From Wurfbainia villosa (Eukaryota > Streptophyta > Magnoliopsida > Zingiberales > Zingiberaceae), in contig JAKLTH010000227.1 of the NCBI GenBank assembly GCA_025175895.1, positions 248,001 to 312,000 on the forward strand: a DNA stretch of 64,000 nt. The letters are read 5' to 3'. Positions 11,362-23,551 of this stretch are shown one piece after another. Within the stretch, counting starts at the first letter, position 1. Every line of letters begins with the position of its first letter. The position numbers and the translations under genes are program-made. The notes beneath the pieces are model-generated. The model was not told where the DNA came from. It worked only from the letters and a program-made list of their open reading frames with translations, and made no database searches.

Positions 11362-14300
11362 CTATCTCTTTGCAATTCCGAAGAATTTGGAGAGTCTTAC
11401 TGGCCCACCACTATCCTCCTCGCTATCACTGCTGCTGTGGCTCGAGTGTTTGGTCCTCGACCTGTGCTTCCTTTTCTTCTTTGATCTCTTCGACCGTGAC
11501 CTCCTTGACTCCCCGTCATCGCAGTTCTCATCGTCGTCGTCACTGCTCATGGATTTGGAGGAACTAGAGGAAGTTGGCTCAGATGACCTTTTGTGCTGTC
11601 GAGAATCAAGATTATATCCACAAGAAAGATTAGTTTAAAGGAACTTGATGATTGTCATGATGAATGTCTTGCAAAATTGGCAACGAAAACAAAAAAAAGA
11701 ACATGGTGCAGAAACTTGATCAGAGAACATATCAAAATAATAAATATAAATCCATCTCACTAGCATTTCAATACAAATTTGGACATAAAACTTGTGCCAC
11801 ATGCTTATAAATGGATGGAACCGCTAGACATTTTTCCAATGAAAATTTGCAGTACAACACCATAAGAAAATACAGCATAACATTAACATTATCTTTACTG
11901 AAGAGTACAAGAGTTACCAAGATGGAGCCTAAATCAAGCAGGAAGATGCGGTTTGAGGTTTGTATAGGGCCTTTGCTAGAACCTACTATCACAATTTCTC
12001 ATTTTTTTTTTTTTTTTTTTTTTGCATTACAAATTCCAGAGAAAGATGTAAAGAATACCAAACAAGTAAAGAGTTGCTATCTTTCAATCAAGTTTGCATT
12101 TTGGCTAAGCATGTTCAACTCGGACAACCGAAAAATATTGTCACAAGGCAGGTCATTTGTGGAAATATAGAAGCAAATATACGTTATTTTTACTCCTTTA
12201 GCATGAAGTATTATCAGCCCAACAGGTGCGACAAACCACTAGCCATGTAAATCAAATAGTTCCAACTTCCAAGCTCCAGGAACAATCGAGCATTGGGGCT
12301 AACTTCACCAAACAGAATATTTTAGTTTTTTAAAGTTTTTGCAGATAATTTATATCCATAAATATGATAGGTTATTTGGCAAAAGGGTACGAGTTAGTAG
12401 AAGCTTCTGGTATCTGATTGTATGGCATTTGCATACTAGGATCATATTTCCCAAGTATTGCTGGTCTTTATTTAATTAATTCAAAGCAGAGGCCCCTCCC
12501 TTACCAGTGATAGGTCAGGTACAACAAGGAGGAGAATACCCATGCACATAACACATGACAGCTTGATTGGACCCGTCTAGCTTCCTGGTTCTGAGGCTAG
12601 TACAGTGAAAGATGGCTTCTCTAGCTACACAACTCGTGATTTCCAATTCCAGAAACAGGAGGAAGAAAACCTCAACGCAGTTTTACAATTATATTAATAA
12701 AAAAAATCAGATTGTTGTAGATTAAATGAAATAATATCATAATATAGTCATTAATGAGTCGTCATAAAATCCTATCACAATATAGTCATTAATGAATCAT
12801 GGTCATAAACTCCTATCACAATATCTTCATTAATGGGTCATGGTCATAAAACTATTATAACTCCCAGATATTTATTTAATAGGCATAAACATGGAGCATT
12901 GATTCTCTATAACAGCAATAAGAACAATAAAAGTTTACTACATGAAATTTGTTGTCTACAAGTCCTTAGAAGTTTGTGAATTCTATCTTCATTTTCCATA
13001 GTTCTCACAAGAAAAGAAACATAGCATCCTGAGGGACCATGCCTTGCGAAAAAAAAATTCTCAATTAATACATTTCAAAACTAGTGAAAAAATTATGTAG
13101 CAATATCTAAAAAGAGACAAAGGATCAAAAATACCTTTCTCTTCCTGCTACTTCGCTTATTTGACTCTGTACTCTTCCTGTCTGCATAAAGAAAACAAAG
13201 TAATAGAATCAAAATAAATAATCAAAGGCAGTTTGAGCAACAAGCATAAGATCCAAGTTACTGGATCAACGAGAGAAAAGATGCAAGGACAACTTGTAAG
13301 TACTAGAACACAACAAAAGATCAGAGAAAGCTATACCTTTTTTGCGATGTGGTTTGCTCGCAGAGTGGTTTTTTCCAAGGCCCAGCTTCCTGGCCCTTTC
13401 AGCATCTAGCTGAGCTCTGTATTCTCTCATCATTCTATCCTTGTCAGCCTCAAGCTCATCTCTTTTGAGTTCATCCTCCTGAAAGGCTGAAACCAAGATC
13501 AATATATGTCGTACTTACAAGATGAAATACTTGAGCAGATACTAATATTGCTGAGCTGAAATTCTTAAAATGAATGCTATAACAAGATAGTCATGAGTCA
13601 TTCATGAAACAAGCAATAGATCTCAAAGCAATAACATATCAAACATAGGTAAAAGCTGCAATACCTTTATCAACTATATATCAAAACTCATTTTCAGGCA
13701 GATTTACACTGCCATGTCACAAGTTTTAAGTGTGACGTTTGGCAGTCGAGGAAAATAATACTTCAAGCCAGCCACAACTTCTCCTTTCATCCTAGAAGAA
13801 AATAAAGAATCCCACGTCTCCCATATCATTAACCTCACGCAATACCTCTCTTCCCATCTCTCGCAAGGAAATCATCCCATTCCCAGAATGTGCTCACTGA
13901 TTGCAGTGCCAGACAAAAAACCTGCTCCGTTCAATACATGTGCAGCTTCATCTTCCTCACCGTCCACACTCGCATTGGCACTCTCGCGACCCACCAATGA
14001 AGCTGCTCATTCGCGTTGGAGCAAATAGGGAAGGTTGAGCCTTGTGGAGGGTACCTCCAGCCATGCTCTCGGTTCCATCCTCTGCTGGCTATGTCCTAGC
14101 TTCCTCGCTGATGAGGCTGCCTAGGTTCACGGAAGAAATCAGCAAGCTCAGCTCCAAGGAGGGAACCTAAAGCCACACTCTCTCCTTTGACACCCACCCA
14201 CCCACCCACCATCCTCATCAACATGGTTGCCTGCTGCCGCAGTTGTTTGGATCAGAAGAAACCGGAAACAGTGACTTGCTGCTGCACAATCACAGTGCCG

Positions 14301-17300
14301 TGACCCAATAAAAGACAAATGAACAAGGTAGGAAACAACAAAACCTACTCACCCACGTCGAATGCTTTGATTTAATTAGATTTCTGATTTGTTTAATTGT
14401 TAAACATTGATTTGAAAACAAAATATTAAAAGGGCAGCCTGGTGCATGAAGCTCCTGCCATGTAGATCTCGAAGAATTTATTGTACGCAATATTATCTTG
14501 CTTTTTGTAAGAGGATGTTTTCAGAATTTGAAAACAAAATATTACTTAACAATATTTTCTTGAAAATTAAAAACAGTAAAATAAAGAAATCATTCTCACT
14601 TAATTATATTGTAGTGAATATAATTTACTATTAACGATTCACTATTAAATAAATTAAAATAATGTTTAATAATTTACCATAACTTCCCACAAGCAAAACC
14701 AAACTGTTATGGTTAAATTACAAAAAAAGTTACATGGATTTCGCCAAAAGGATTTGAGATGGATTTACTATGGAATGGATAACTTTTGACCGTGTAAAAA
14801 ACATATCTTGTCAAAAACTTATAATCATCTTCGATGTGAAAAAGTTGACAGCGAAACAGACTAGTTTGATAGTTCCAACTAAATCTATTTGCCAAGTGAA
14901 AAATTGATAGATTGGTTAAATCATCAAAAGTATGAACTATGGAGTACATTTAGCAGCTAGGTTCTAAGGTGACATATATCAACTATTACTTACATACAGT
15001 GAAATCGTCAATCAAATGTTGGTACGTTGTAGACAAGGGAAATGGTCAAATTCACAAAATGTCTCTGAACAAGCTATCAAAGGTTAAGACAACATGCCAC
15101 TAAGACGATAGATTCAAAATTTTAGTTTCGCTTTAGTCCAGTCAAAAAAATAAAAAAGGCATACCTTCTGTTTCTTTTTGAATTCTTCCCATGTTATGGT
15201 GTGGGATGTTTTTAAGCTAGCCAAACGAGCAGCATGCCACTCTGGTGAATGAAATGAACCATCCATCTGCGATGGTCCTCATTAGTAATAATCCTTTTCA
15301 TTTAAATACATAGCAAACTACATGTTACTTTGAAGAATATCACTAAATGAAATTATATGGAAGAAAATATAACAATAAAGCGACACTTTATAGCAACATT
15401 ACTAGAAACAATTAAGAGACAATACAGATATTTCAGTTGTTTAACAAAGCTATAGTTCGTGGAAAAGGCAAGTAGTTTATCAAAATATATGTACATTTTT
15501 CTTTGCGCGAGAAAGTATATGAAATTGCTAATGAGTGAAAAAAAATATATAGAAGCCAAAAATAAAATAAAAATAAAAATAAAGAATAACTCCGTGAAAA
15601 AAAAAATGGGAATGGTTTTAAAAGATGAATAACCAAGTTGCAGTCCTAAGTTTTAAGTAAGAAAAACCAGAGAAGAGACCTTAATATGATAAACCATCGC
15701 AATTTAGAGGTATGCTTGCATCAGTAAAATAACTAGCAAAGTAAAATAAATTAAAAAACTGATTGTATACCTTCTGTCTGACTTATTAAATGAAATTGCA
15801 TCAGAAAAAATTTTAGTTGTGAAACATGTGCAATGTAACAGTGAAGGAAAATCATAATGTAAAAGAACACACATTGCTAAGATGCAGGTAAAATATCAAG
15901 AATGGAGATGTCGAGTGAGTTGGACCGGGCTTCAGACAAAGCTTGTATAAACTCGTGCTAGGTGACATCCTGCCGGTCAGAATGGGCACGAACCTAAGTG
16001 GAGTTGGACACAACCCTCTAGTTGGGCTAGGTTGATCTAGGGCACGTGCTAGGCACAAATCAAGTCCACAACCTGATTGCTTTTTCTCATAAATTGCATA
16101 AAGTAACCTACTCTTATATTTTAAAAAATGGCAAATAATATTGAAAATTCATACTGAAATATTCTTAAAATCTCCAATAAATGCACCCCCCCCCCCATAC
16201 ACCCAAAATAATTTAAAAATTAAACATTAAAAAAATTTCTAAAATCTTATATAAGAATCCTCCTCCACCATTGGGCCACTAAATCCTCATTTTTGTTGGT
16301 GCAATGGTCAAGGGGAAACAAGCTTTAGAGGGAGGTTATCCATCAAAGGATGATGGATGAATTTTTCCTCAAATGGGGAGAGTTGGAGAATAGTGAGGAT
16401 TGTTTCTCACTCAGTGATATGCGATTTATTACTAGGAAGAGTGAAGACGTCCTAAATGTTTTTGAACCAGGGGGAGAATATAAAATCTCATTAGTATATG
16501 AGACATTGATATCCTTGGGGAGAGACTTTTTGATGTATGTCAAAAAGGGGGAGAATTGATGGCTTGAGTTTGATAGTCTAACTCAAAGGTTTTGTCAAAC
16601 ATCAAAAAGGGAGAGATTGTTGGTGCAATCAACCCAGGTCACGATTGACCAAACTCGAATTTGACTCGAGTAGTATTTTGATGTTCGACAAAACAATTGA
16701 CAATGTGATTGTCATAGAAAGTCCAAGAATGGTCTTGGCATTTGAGAAATCCAAGTCATAAGTACTTAGCATAGAAAGTCCAAGTCTTGGGTACTTGACA
16801 TAGAAAGTCCAAGTCTTGGGTACTTAGCATGGAAAGTCCAAGCATGGGTCTTGCCAAAGGAAAAGTCCAAGCATAAGTCTTGGCAAAGGAAAAGTCCAAG
16901 TTATGGGTACTTGGCATGGGAAGTCCAAATGTATAGTCTTGACAGCATAAATCCAAGTGTGTAGTCTTGGCGGCATAAAGTCCAAGTGAACTTTGGTGGT
17001 GAAAATCCAAGTATGGATACTTGGCATTTGGGAAATCCAAGAGTGTGATATTGGCAGCGTAAAGTCCAAGCTTTAGTCTTGGCAGCATAAGTCCAATATT
17101 TTACGACGTAAAGTCCAAGCGTGTGTCTTGGCAGCGTAAGTCCAAATGTATCTTGGCAAAGTAAATCTGGTTAGCATGACAATAGCCGGTGGAAGCACCT
17201 GAAGGCTAGCATATGGATAAACAAGTCATGGATGACTTAGAGGGATCCAATAGGCGTGAGGCTGATGGAGGTGGCTAGAAGGCTTAGGTCTAGGCTACGG

Positions 17301-19230
17301 GTGATCTATCAAGTATGAGGGGATCATACTTGAGTTAAACATTATGTTTGAGGTTTATAAGTCAATAGGGGTTATGGATCAGTCGACTGACCGAGTGTTT
17401 GACACTTAGTAGCCTAGTCAACTTGGATCAATTGACTGAGATTAAGTAGTCGACTGAGCTTCAGCTGCTCGGATGAAGCTTTGACAGTCAACTGTCATTA
17501 TGGGCAGTCCACTGGGCTTGAGCAGGGCAATCGACTGATTTAAGTGGACACGAGCACAAAAGTTTTGGTAGTCAACTAACCAGTCGACTACTAAGCAACA
17601 TTCGACTGATGATATGAGCAGTCGACTGCTAGGATATCCGTTCGAGTTTTTCCAACGTAAATTGAGCCGTTGTGAGACAACGGATAGGAGTGCAGTCGAC
17701 TGGGACCTTTTTGCAGTCGACTGCTAGGCGCGAAATCAACCATCTGCAGGTTATAAAAGGAGCAGCTAATGGAGAATTTTGGCCATGGTTCTAGGGGCAA
17801 TTTGAAGCGAAGTGCTAGTGCATTTTAGAGTCCTTCAAGCTCGTTCAAAACAATCAACAAACAAGCAATTAAGAGTTCTTTGTGTAAAATTTTCTTTACT
17901 TGTATTAGCGTATTGCTTAGTATACTTGTTGTATTTCTTATATTACTGTTATAATCATTTATAAGAGGTTTCTCCACCTCCGAAGTGTTTTCCGAGAATG
18001 AGAGGTGTATTAGTGGTAGTGTGCATCACTAAAGCTCACTTGAGCTCGCCCCGTGGAGTAGAAACCCTAGGTTCTGAACGACGTTATATCTTTGTGTTCA
18101 CTTGTGTATTTGTGTTTGTTGTATTTTGTTATCGAAATCTTGTAGACGAACAAACGTGAACGAATTCTAAGCGACAAGTGAAATCGCTATTAACTCCCCC
18201 CCCCCTCCCCCCCATCATTCCTAAAAATTTCTTCCTCGTTCTCTCATATTTCTCACATCTTTTCCTCATTTTCTTCTGTTGCAATCTCCATCCTCAGCTT
18301 ATCTAAAAAAAACATAAGGTGCAATTATGATATTATACTATTTAGTTGGAGCTAAGATAGACTTAGAATCACCAATAAGAACATATATTACATAAGAAGT
18401 GAGAATGACGGATGATCATGGTAGTTGTGAACCTACGGTTGCAATGAAGCCTATGGATGTACTATGACTGCATATGGTGATCCACAAATCTCAATCACGG
18501 CAACTAAACCTTAATTTTTTTCCCCCAGTTTGAACCAATAGTGCATGAAGAGGAGTCTTGAAACAATAGTAAAATTATTGACGTGTGACTTAATGATCAT
18601 GGATTCGAATCGTGAAAACAACTTCTTACAAAGTAAATTAAGATTGTATACAATAGATGCTTCATCGGAACCTCACATCAGCAGAAACTTCATACACCGG
18701 AATGCTTTTTTTTTTTAACTGATTGTGCATGAGCCCATGGGGCTGGGTTTGCCACATCCAGATGGTTCCAAGCCGGACCCCATTGTTAACCCTGATTTAG
18801 GACTTAAAAAGACTAATTGCAAGATTAAGATAACAGTACAATCTCCTTATCGACATTCCCGATCAATTTTTATGAAATAAGAATGCTAAATGCAAATAAA
18901 GTAACAGAAGTGACTGCCGAGATCAACTAATAAGGTATATAAATCAAGATTAAACTTCACAGATCGAACGACAATTTGAGCTGCATCAGGAATGACAAGG
19001 GAGTGAAAAGAAAAATGAAATACAGACAAGAAAGTTAGAATCAGTTCCTAGAAAAACAGGGCGAAGCTCCCACGATACAAACCTAAAGACCAAAATTTTC
19101 TAGCAAAGTCATTATTTTACCAGCAGACAGCACAGGAAAAACAGAAGCAATGGTATGAAAGGGTACAAACCATTCCGTCTTCGACGCCCTCCGTCCCAGC
19201 AGAGGACGAACCCAGCCTCGCCCTCTGCAT
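11362..19230 (-). CDS. Small Ser/Arg/Lys-rich nuclear-type protein, five exons
   Basis: Exons, in transcript order: 19171-19230, 15165-15266, 13337-13478, 13135-13181 and 11362-11595. They total 585 nt and 194 residues with all phases consistent. Start: MQRARLGSSSAGTEGVEDGM. The conserved core is SFHSPEWHAARLASLKTSHT, then a charged helical stretch EADKDRMMREYRAQLDAERA. The C-terminal third is dominated by Lys/Arg/Ser blocks (KRSKKKRKHRSRTKHSSHSS) and ends LSKFFGIAKR. I recognise this as a conserved plant gene type but know no reliable name. Composition suggests nuclear location, perhaps with RNA-processing factors; that is inference. Exon 1 rests on an in-frame ATG and a donor at 19170 (GGAATG|GTTTGT). 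If it is wrong, translation could start at the ATG opening exon 2 (15266). Intron 1 (15267-19170) is expanded by a retroelement. The gene is divergent from the acetolactate synthase subunit gene. Confidence 0.75.
12731..12860 (+). repeat. Short tandem repeat, about three copies of a 45-50 bp unit
   Basis: Units contain CTATCACAATAT, then a CATTAATG core, then a GGTCATAAA-like end, repeated about three times with small differences. It lies in the last intron (11596-13134) of the S/R/K-rich gene. No function is apparent. Confidence 0.6.
14411..14544 (-). mobile_element. 5'-truncated Au-type SINE with perfect 18 bp target duplication
   Basis: The minus-strand SINE 3' half (its GTGCA...GCAGGAGCTTC-like end reads left to right at 14433-14460) lies between identical copies of TTTGAAAACAAAATATTA at 14411-14428 and 14527-14544. 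The 5' half with box A and box B is missing. This fits 5' truncation during target-primed reverse transcription. It lies in the intron 13479-15164. Confidence 0.75.
16688..17160 (+). repeat. Minisatellite with CCAAG...CTTGG units inside the LTR
   Basis: About 14 imperfect copies of a unit of roughly 33 bp occur, typified by AAAGTCCAAG followed by a GTCTTGGCA- or GTACTTGGCA-type end. Each unit contains CCAAG and CTTGG, so most can fold into a short hairpin. Spacing and spacer sequence vary, showing the array is not recent. It occupies the U3 part of the SIRE-like LTR. Confidence 0.8.
17370..17735 (+). repeat. Cluster of AGTCGACTG palindromic motifs in LTR U3
   Basis: The palindrome AGTCGACT or close variants (GTCGACTG, AGTCAACT, ATCGACTG, TTCGACTG) recur about ten times between roughly 17379 and 17728. 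The two best copies, GCAGTCGACTGC, are near 17610-17635 and 17712-17725. They lie just upstream of the LTR TATA box, where enhancer elements would be expected. A role as protein-binding sites is inference. Confidence 0.6.
17752..17758 (+). promoter_or_regulatory. TATA box of the SIRE-like LTR
   Basis: TATAAAA lies in GGTTATAAAAGGAGC, downstream of the palindrome cluster and upstream of the likely R region. It would drive plus-strand transcription of the element, antisense to the host gene. Confidence 0.6.
18552..18704 (+). mobile_element. Au-type SINE, strongly diverged
   Basis: The order of conserved blocks matches the Au SINE: a GGAGTCTTG 5' end, GTGTGACTTAATGATCATGG, a box B-like GGATTCGAATC, AACAACTTCTTAC, and a 3' ACTTCATACACCGG. 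Many transitions indicate an old copy. Possible flanking duplication: AGTGCATGA on the left and TTGTGCATGA on the right. It lies in intron 1 of the S/R/K-rich gene. Confidence 0.65.
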
Positions 19231-20124
19231 CGCCTTGTAAGCCTGATTCTTACCCATTTCGAAACTCGAAACGCTCCTGGATCAATAGAAAATCCAGAAA
19301 ACCGGCTCGATCCACAGGTAAGGGCTTGAAGAAGATAGACTTCCTGTTTGAAAATCCCGCTTTCCTTTGGGCAAATTTCCGCAAACAAAATCTTAGCAAC
19401 CAAGAGCAGAAGAGTGTAAAGGGTTTCTGGCGACCACGAACGATCGATCGATCGATCTAAACACCAAAAGGAGATTGCGCCCGGCGAAGATAAAAAAAAA
19501 AGAAGAAGGAATATTTATTAAATAATGGGCAGCTTCGCGAGCCAATAATACTCGAGACAGGAAACATCATTCTCTCGAAAACCTCTTTGGCCATCGGCGA
19601 AACTCACTTGATCCGACGCTCGACAATTGCGAAATCCGAACCATCCAATCGGTTTTCAAAGGCTCCGATCAAATGGGTAACGTATATTATGTCATTTACA
19701 TTGCGCATTCGGACAGAAATGAAAAATAAATTAATTAATTAAACGACTAATTTCTTGTTTATTCACAATAAATTACAAGAGAGGGATAAAAAAATGCTTT
19801 CCTTTGAAGTAAACGAATCTTTAAACGGCAAAATAAAAAGATTCACACGGTGCTCATCCGACAAATTTAAATCGTTGCAACTGCGATCTTTTACGGGCTT
19901 TGTGATTCGGACTATCCCATTCGGGACCGCGACGGAACAAGAGCATGAAGTGTCTATAATGCCCTTATTGAATGAGGTCATTAAAGGCGAAACCCGAGTG
20001 GTAATATCGTCAAATAAGTTTTTGATGGAAAACCCTATATCTTACCTCTCGTGGTTGAGGTTCCTGCTTCGCTGCTCTCCGCGAGCTTCTTCCAACGCTC
20101 GCCCACGCGGGGTGGCTCTGACCC
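19231..20124. promoter_or_regulatory. Shared upstream region of two divergent genes
   Basis: About 0.9 kb separates the start of the S/R/K-rich gene (-, 19230) from the start of the acetolactate synthase subunit gene (+, 20125). Both promoters and 5'UTRs must lie here. A CGATCGATCGATCGATC run is at about 19441-19457. No clear TATA box could be assigned to either gene, and no other gene is visible. Confidence 0.5.
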
Positions 20125-23100
20125 ATGGCGACCGTTTCCACTCGTCTGCCTCCTCCGAGCGCCATAGCGCCATTCTCAAGAGCTTACCTCGAGTCGAGCT
20201 TCGTTATGGGGCTCTCAAGGACCCCGGATCGTTCGAAGACGACGCTTGGATGGACGAGGCCGAATAAGGCGGCTGCGAATATCCGCGTGTGTGCCGTCCA
20301 GAAGCAGAGTGGCGATGCTTTCGTCTCAGTTGCGGATTCTCCTGCTCCTAGAGCAAGTAGTAGGTAAAAAAAACAAAAAATCGTTTATGTTTTTGGATCT
20401 AGCGAAGATGGCATTTGGTATTGGTTCTTGTTACGAAATTTGGGGTTCTTGTTCTTTCCATACTCGTGCAATATTTTCTTTTAATTATTATGAGAACGAA
20501 TAAAAGTCACATTATATTTACATTTGTTTTTCTCGAGTCTAATGATCAACTGAAAGATTTTTTTTTCTTTGCCATAGGACTGGTTTCACATTACATCTCT
20601 GACTCCACCTACTGGGGTTGGGGCCGCTCTAGGGCAGCCTGCTGGTATCAGCATTATCAAAAGTTCACTAGCAGGATCAATATCAGTTAGATAGATGTTT
20701 GAATCTGACACGGCAAATTGTTCTCTCTAGAACTGAATTGATGCTTGCCGAATGCAAAATCACCTCTATGATGAATAGAAGTACTTTTTGCTGATTAGCA
20801 TCCCGGAAATATTCTGCCATGGAGCATCATAATGAAATTTGTCTCCCACGGTAGAAGCACTAAGTCAAAGATCTTGTGTTCACCAACTGTAACCTCCAAT
20901 ACACCAAGATGATAGATAGACACAAGATAAGAGCAATATGTCATGGTTTGATCTAAGGTTTCTCCATGGAGAGGATCCAAGTTTATATATACCATGGGAG
21001 GACAAATACAAAGGGAAAACATTGTCCAAATCTTTTACAAGGCACTCTCGATCTCCTTAGATTCCTCTCATAGTGATGGGGGAGTAAAATTTTAAAATCT
21101 CATCTCAAATGCTCCTTGAGAATCAAAAGTTGTCCTCAAGGTGAAAAAAAAACTCTTCCTATGTGTAAGCCTTCTAGTCTCCTATAGCCTCTAAACACAC
21201 CTCAATATAATCCTCTTGGTTTTAGAATGCTTCCCAAGTGAAAAAAGCATAACCTCTTTGTTGGAAAAACACTAAATGGGGTTTCCGTGCACTTGGGATG
21301 GTGGGCTATGTCCAAATTGGTTTGCTATGTGCTAGGCTTGCTGAATCTCATGTCAAGGTACCAGCTTGCATTGGGCCATGGCTAGCATGCTTGGGTTGTG
21401 GGTGAGGCTCATCTTGTTAACCTAGCATGGGTTACTCTGGTCTTGTTACTATTTCCAATGCATTCAATCATTATTTTACTCTGTAATGCATGTGGATGTG
21501 CTTGATCAATTGTTTTATTGGGGTTTTTTATATATTTTTGTTGCTTTATTTTAATTTTCAGGTATATTTACAGAGCTGATATTCACACTAGTCTTTATAT
21601 TTCACATGTTAAAACCATGCTGTATCATTCAATTCTGTAACTTGTCTGGCTAGAAACAACTGAAAGAAACGATGCAATATCTTGTGCGAGTGTAGGTTGA
21701 AACGACACACCATTTCTGTGTTTGTTGGAGATGAAAGTGGAATGATAAATAGGATTGCTGGAGTATTTGCTAGACGAGGGTACAACATTGAGTCTCTTGC
21801 AGTGGGTTTGAATAAGGACAAGGCATTGTTCACCATAGTTGTCTCAGGAACAGAGAAAGTATTGAAGCAGGTAGTGGAGCAGCTAAACAAGCTTGTGAAT
21901 GTTTTGAAGGCAAGTCTAGTTTGCTAGTTATCTTCCTGGATTTATTTAACTTGCGAATTTTCATTTATGATATTTATCATTTACAGCTTAATGCCTTTTG
22001 GCTCTTAGTTTAATAGGAAACTGGTTTTATTTGAATATCTTTCTGCCAAATCTGTCACTGCAGTATTTCTGTTGAGCAGACAATAATGTAGTTTCAGATT
22101 TACTGTTTCATGGTGGATTATGTTCTCAAATGGATTGACCCTTCCACCAATCAGGCATCATTAGAATAGCTATCAGAAAGTTTTATGCTAATTACTTGTT
22201 TTACCTAGTTAAGGGAGCCATGACACAATGATAAGGTTGTTGCCTTGTGATTAAGAGGTCACAGGTTCAAATTCTGAAAACAACCTCTTGCAAAAAAAAA
22301 AACAAGGTAAGGATGCGTATAATGGATTCCTTCTTCGGTACCCCGCGTGGCGGGAGCTTCGTGCACCGGGTTGTAGTTTACTTGTTTTACCTAGTTGGTT
22401 TAAGGTTTATTAAGGAACTCTTATTTGCCATGTAAATCTCCTCTTTGTTTTAGCCTATGACTTCATTCCTTTTAGTAGGTTGAAGATTTATCACGAGAGG
22501 CCCAAGTTGAACGGGAATTGATGCTTATAAAACTCAATGTAGGACCGGATAAACGGCCGGAGGTAAACTTTAAACTTAGCTCCTTTTTAGTCAAGAAATT
22601 CCTACCAAATAATAGAAGGCTTACAATTTGAGGTGGTATAATGCTTAAGTTGCATCAAGTATATACGTGTAATCATATAATTACATGTACTTATTTATTT
22701 GAAGCTAACCCTAGGTCCCTAGGTAGTCTCTGATTTTTAACCTTGTGGTTTTAGAGAGGTATAGAGGGCTAAAGAAAAAGAGAGGCTTCCCACCATCCAA
22801 TGCTAGTTCAATTGCTTGATATACAGTACTTAACATTTAGCATGGATATCAAACTACGGAATTTAGAGTAAACATATGTGCGATGCATGTGTGTTTCTAT
22901 CTCATTATATGGCAGGATGTTATTAGGAGTTTGCAAAACTACACATTCTTTACTTTTTCTAGATCAAGCAAGCCAAAAATTTATGTTTGTTGCTACTTAG
23001 GCAAGCGTTTCAAATCATAAACATGCGTATAAAAAAAAGGAAAAATGTTTCTAAAATTATGAAGTAGAAAAGTTGATGACTGTCTAAAGATGGAAAAAAC

Positions 23101-23513
23101 CTACATGTTATTTAAGAGTCCGGTTGGGTTGAGTTAAGCCTCCCTATGTCTAAGGTTAATCAAATTAATTCGATTTGGTGGAACATATTAACTTTCTTTG
23201 TTGTCATATGGGTCACCTTTGTTCTGTAGGTTATGGGTCTGGTTGATGTGTTCAGGGCAAAGGTAGTTGATATTTCAGAACACACACTGACTATTGAGGT
23301 GAAGGCTTTCTATCCTATTTTGTTTGATTGTACGCTTCTCATCCTCTGAAGGCTGCTGTCAGTGCTTCTAGGTTCATGTGTGATTACTGACTAAGGCTAC
23401 AGGTAGCAGGAGATCCTGGTAAAATTGTTGCGGTGCAGAGAAACCTGAGCAAGTTTGGGATCAGAGAAATTGCTAGAACTGGCAAGGTCATCAAACAAGG
23501 GTGGATGAACAAC

Positions 23514-23551
<38 letters not shown>

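Larger units (their letters stand above)
16250..18214 (+). mobile_element. 3' end and 3' LTR of a SIRE-like Ty1/copia element
   Basis: Upstream of the LTR lie GGGGGAGAAT-type purine blocks and a polypurine tract AAAAAGGGAGAGAT (about 16603-16617). The LTR begins TGTTGGTGCAATC at 16618 and runs about 1.6 kb to a C-rich end near 18214. This order, the LTR start and the C-rich terminus match the SIRE/Maximus lineage as I know it. A TATA box lies at 17752. No second LTR, gag or pol is visible, so the copy is truncated at its 5' side, near 16250. A 69-codon frame at 16350-16559 belongs to the degenerate interior. Both element ends are approximate. It sits in intron 1 of the S/R/K-rich gene, on the opposite strand. 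Confidence 0.7.

Noticed and set aside
16756..17088. 110-codon minus-strand frame with repeated LD/TW motifs
   Set aside because: Translation of the minisatellite array; periodic because the DNA is repeated, not a protein.
19755..20267. 170-codon plus-strand frame overlapping the acetolactate synthase subunit start
   Set aside because: It runs through the promoter and out of frame across the transit peptide exon; no homology recognised.
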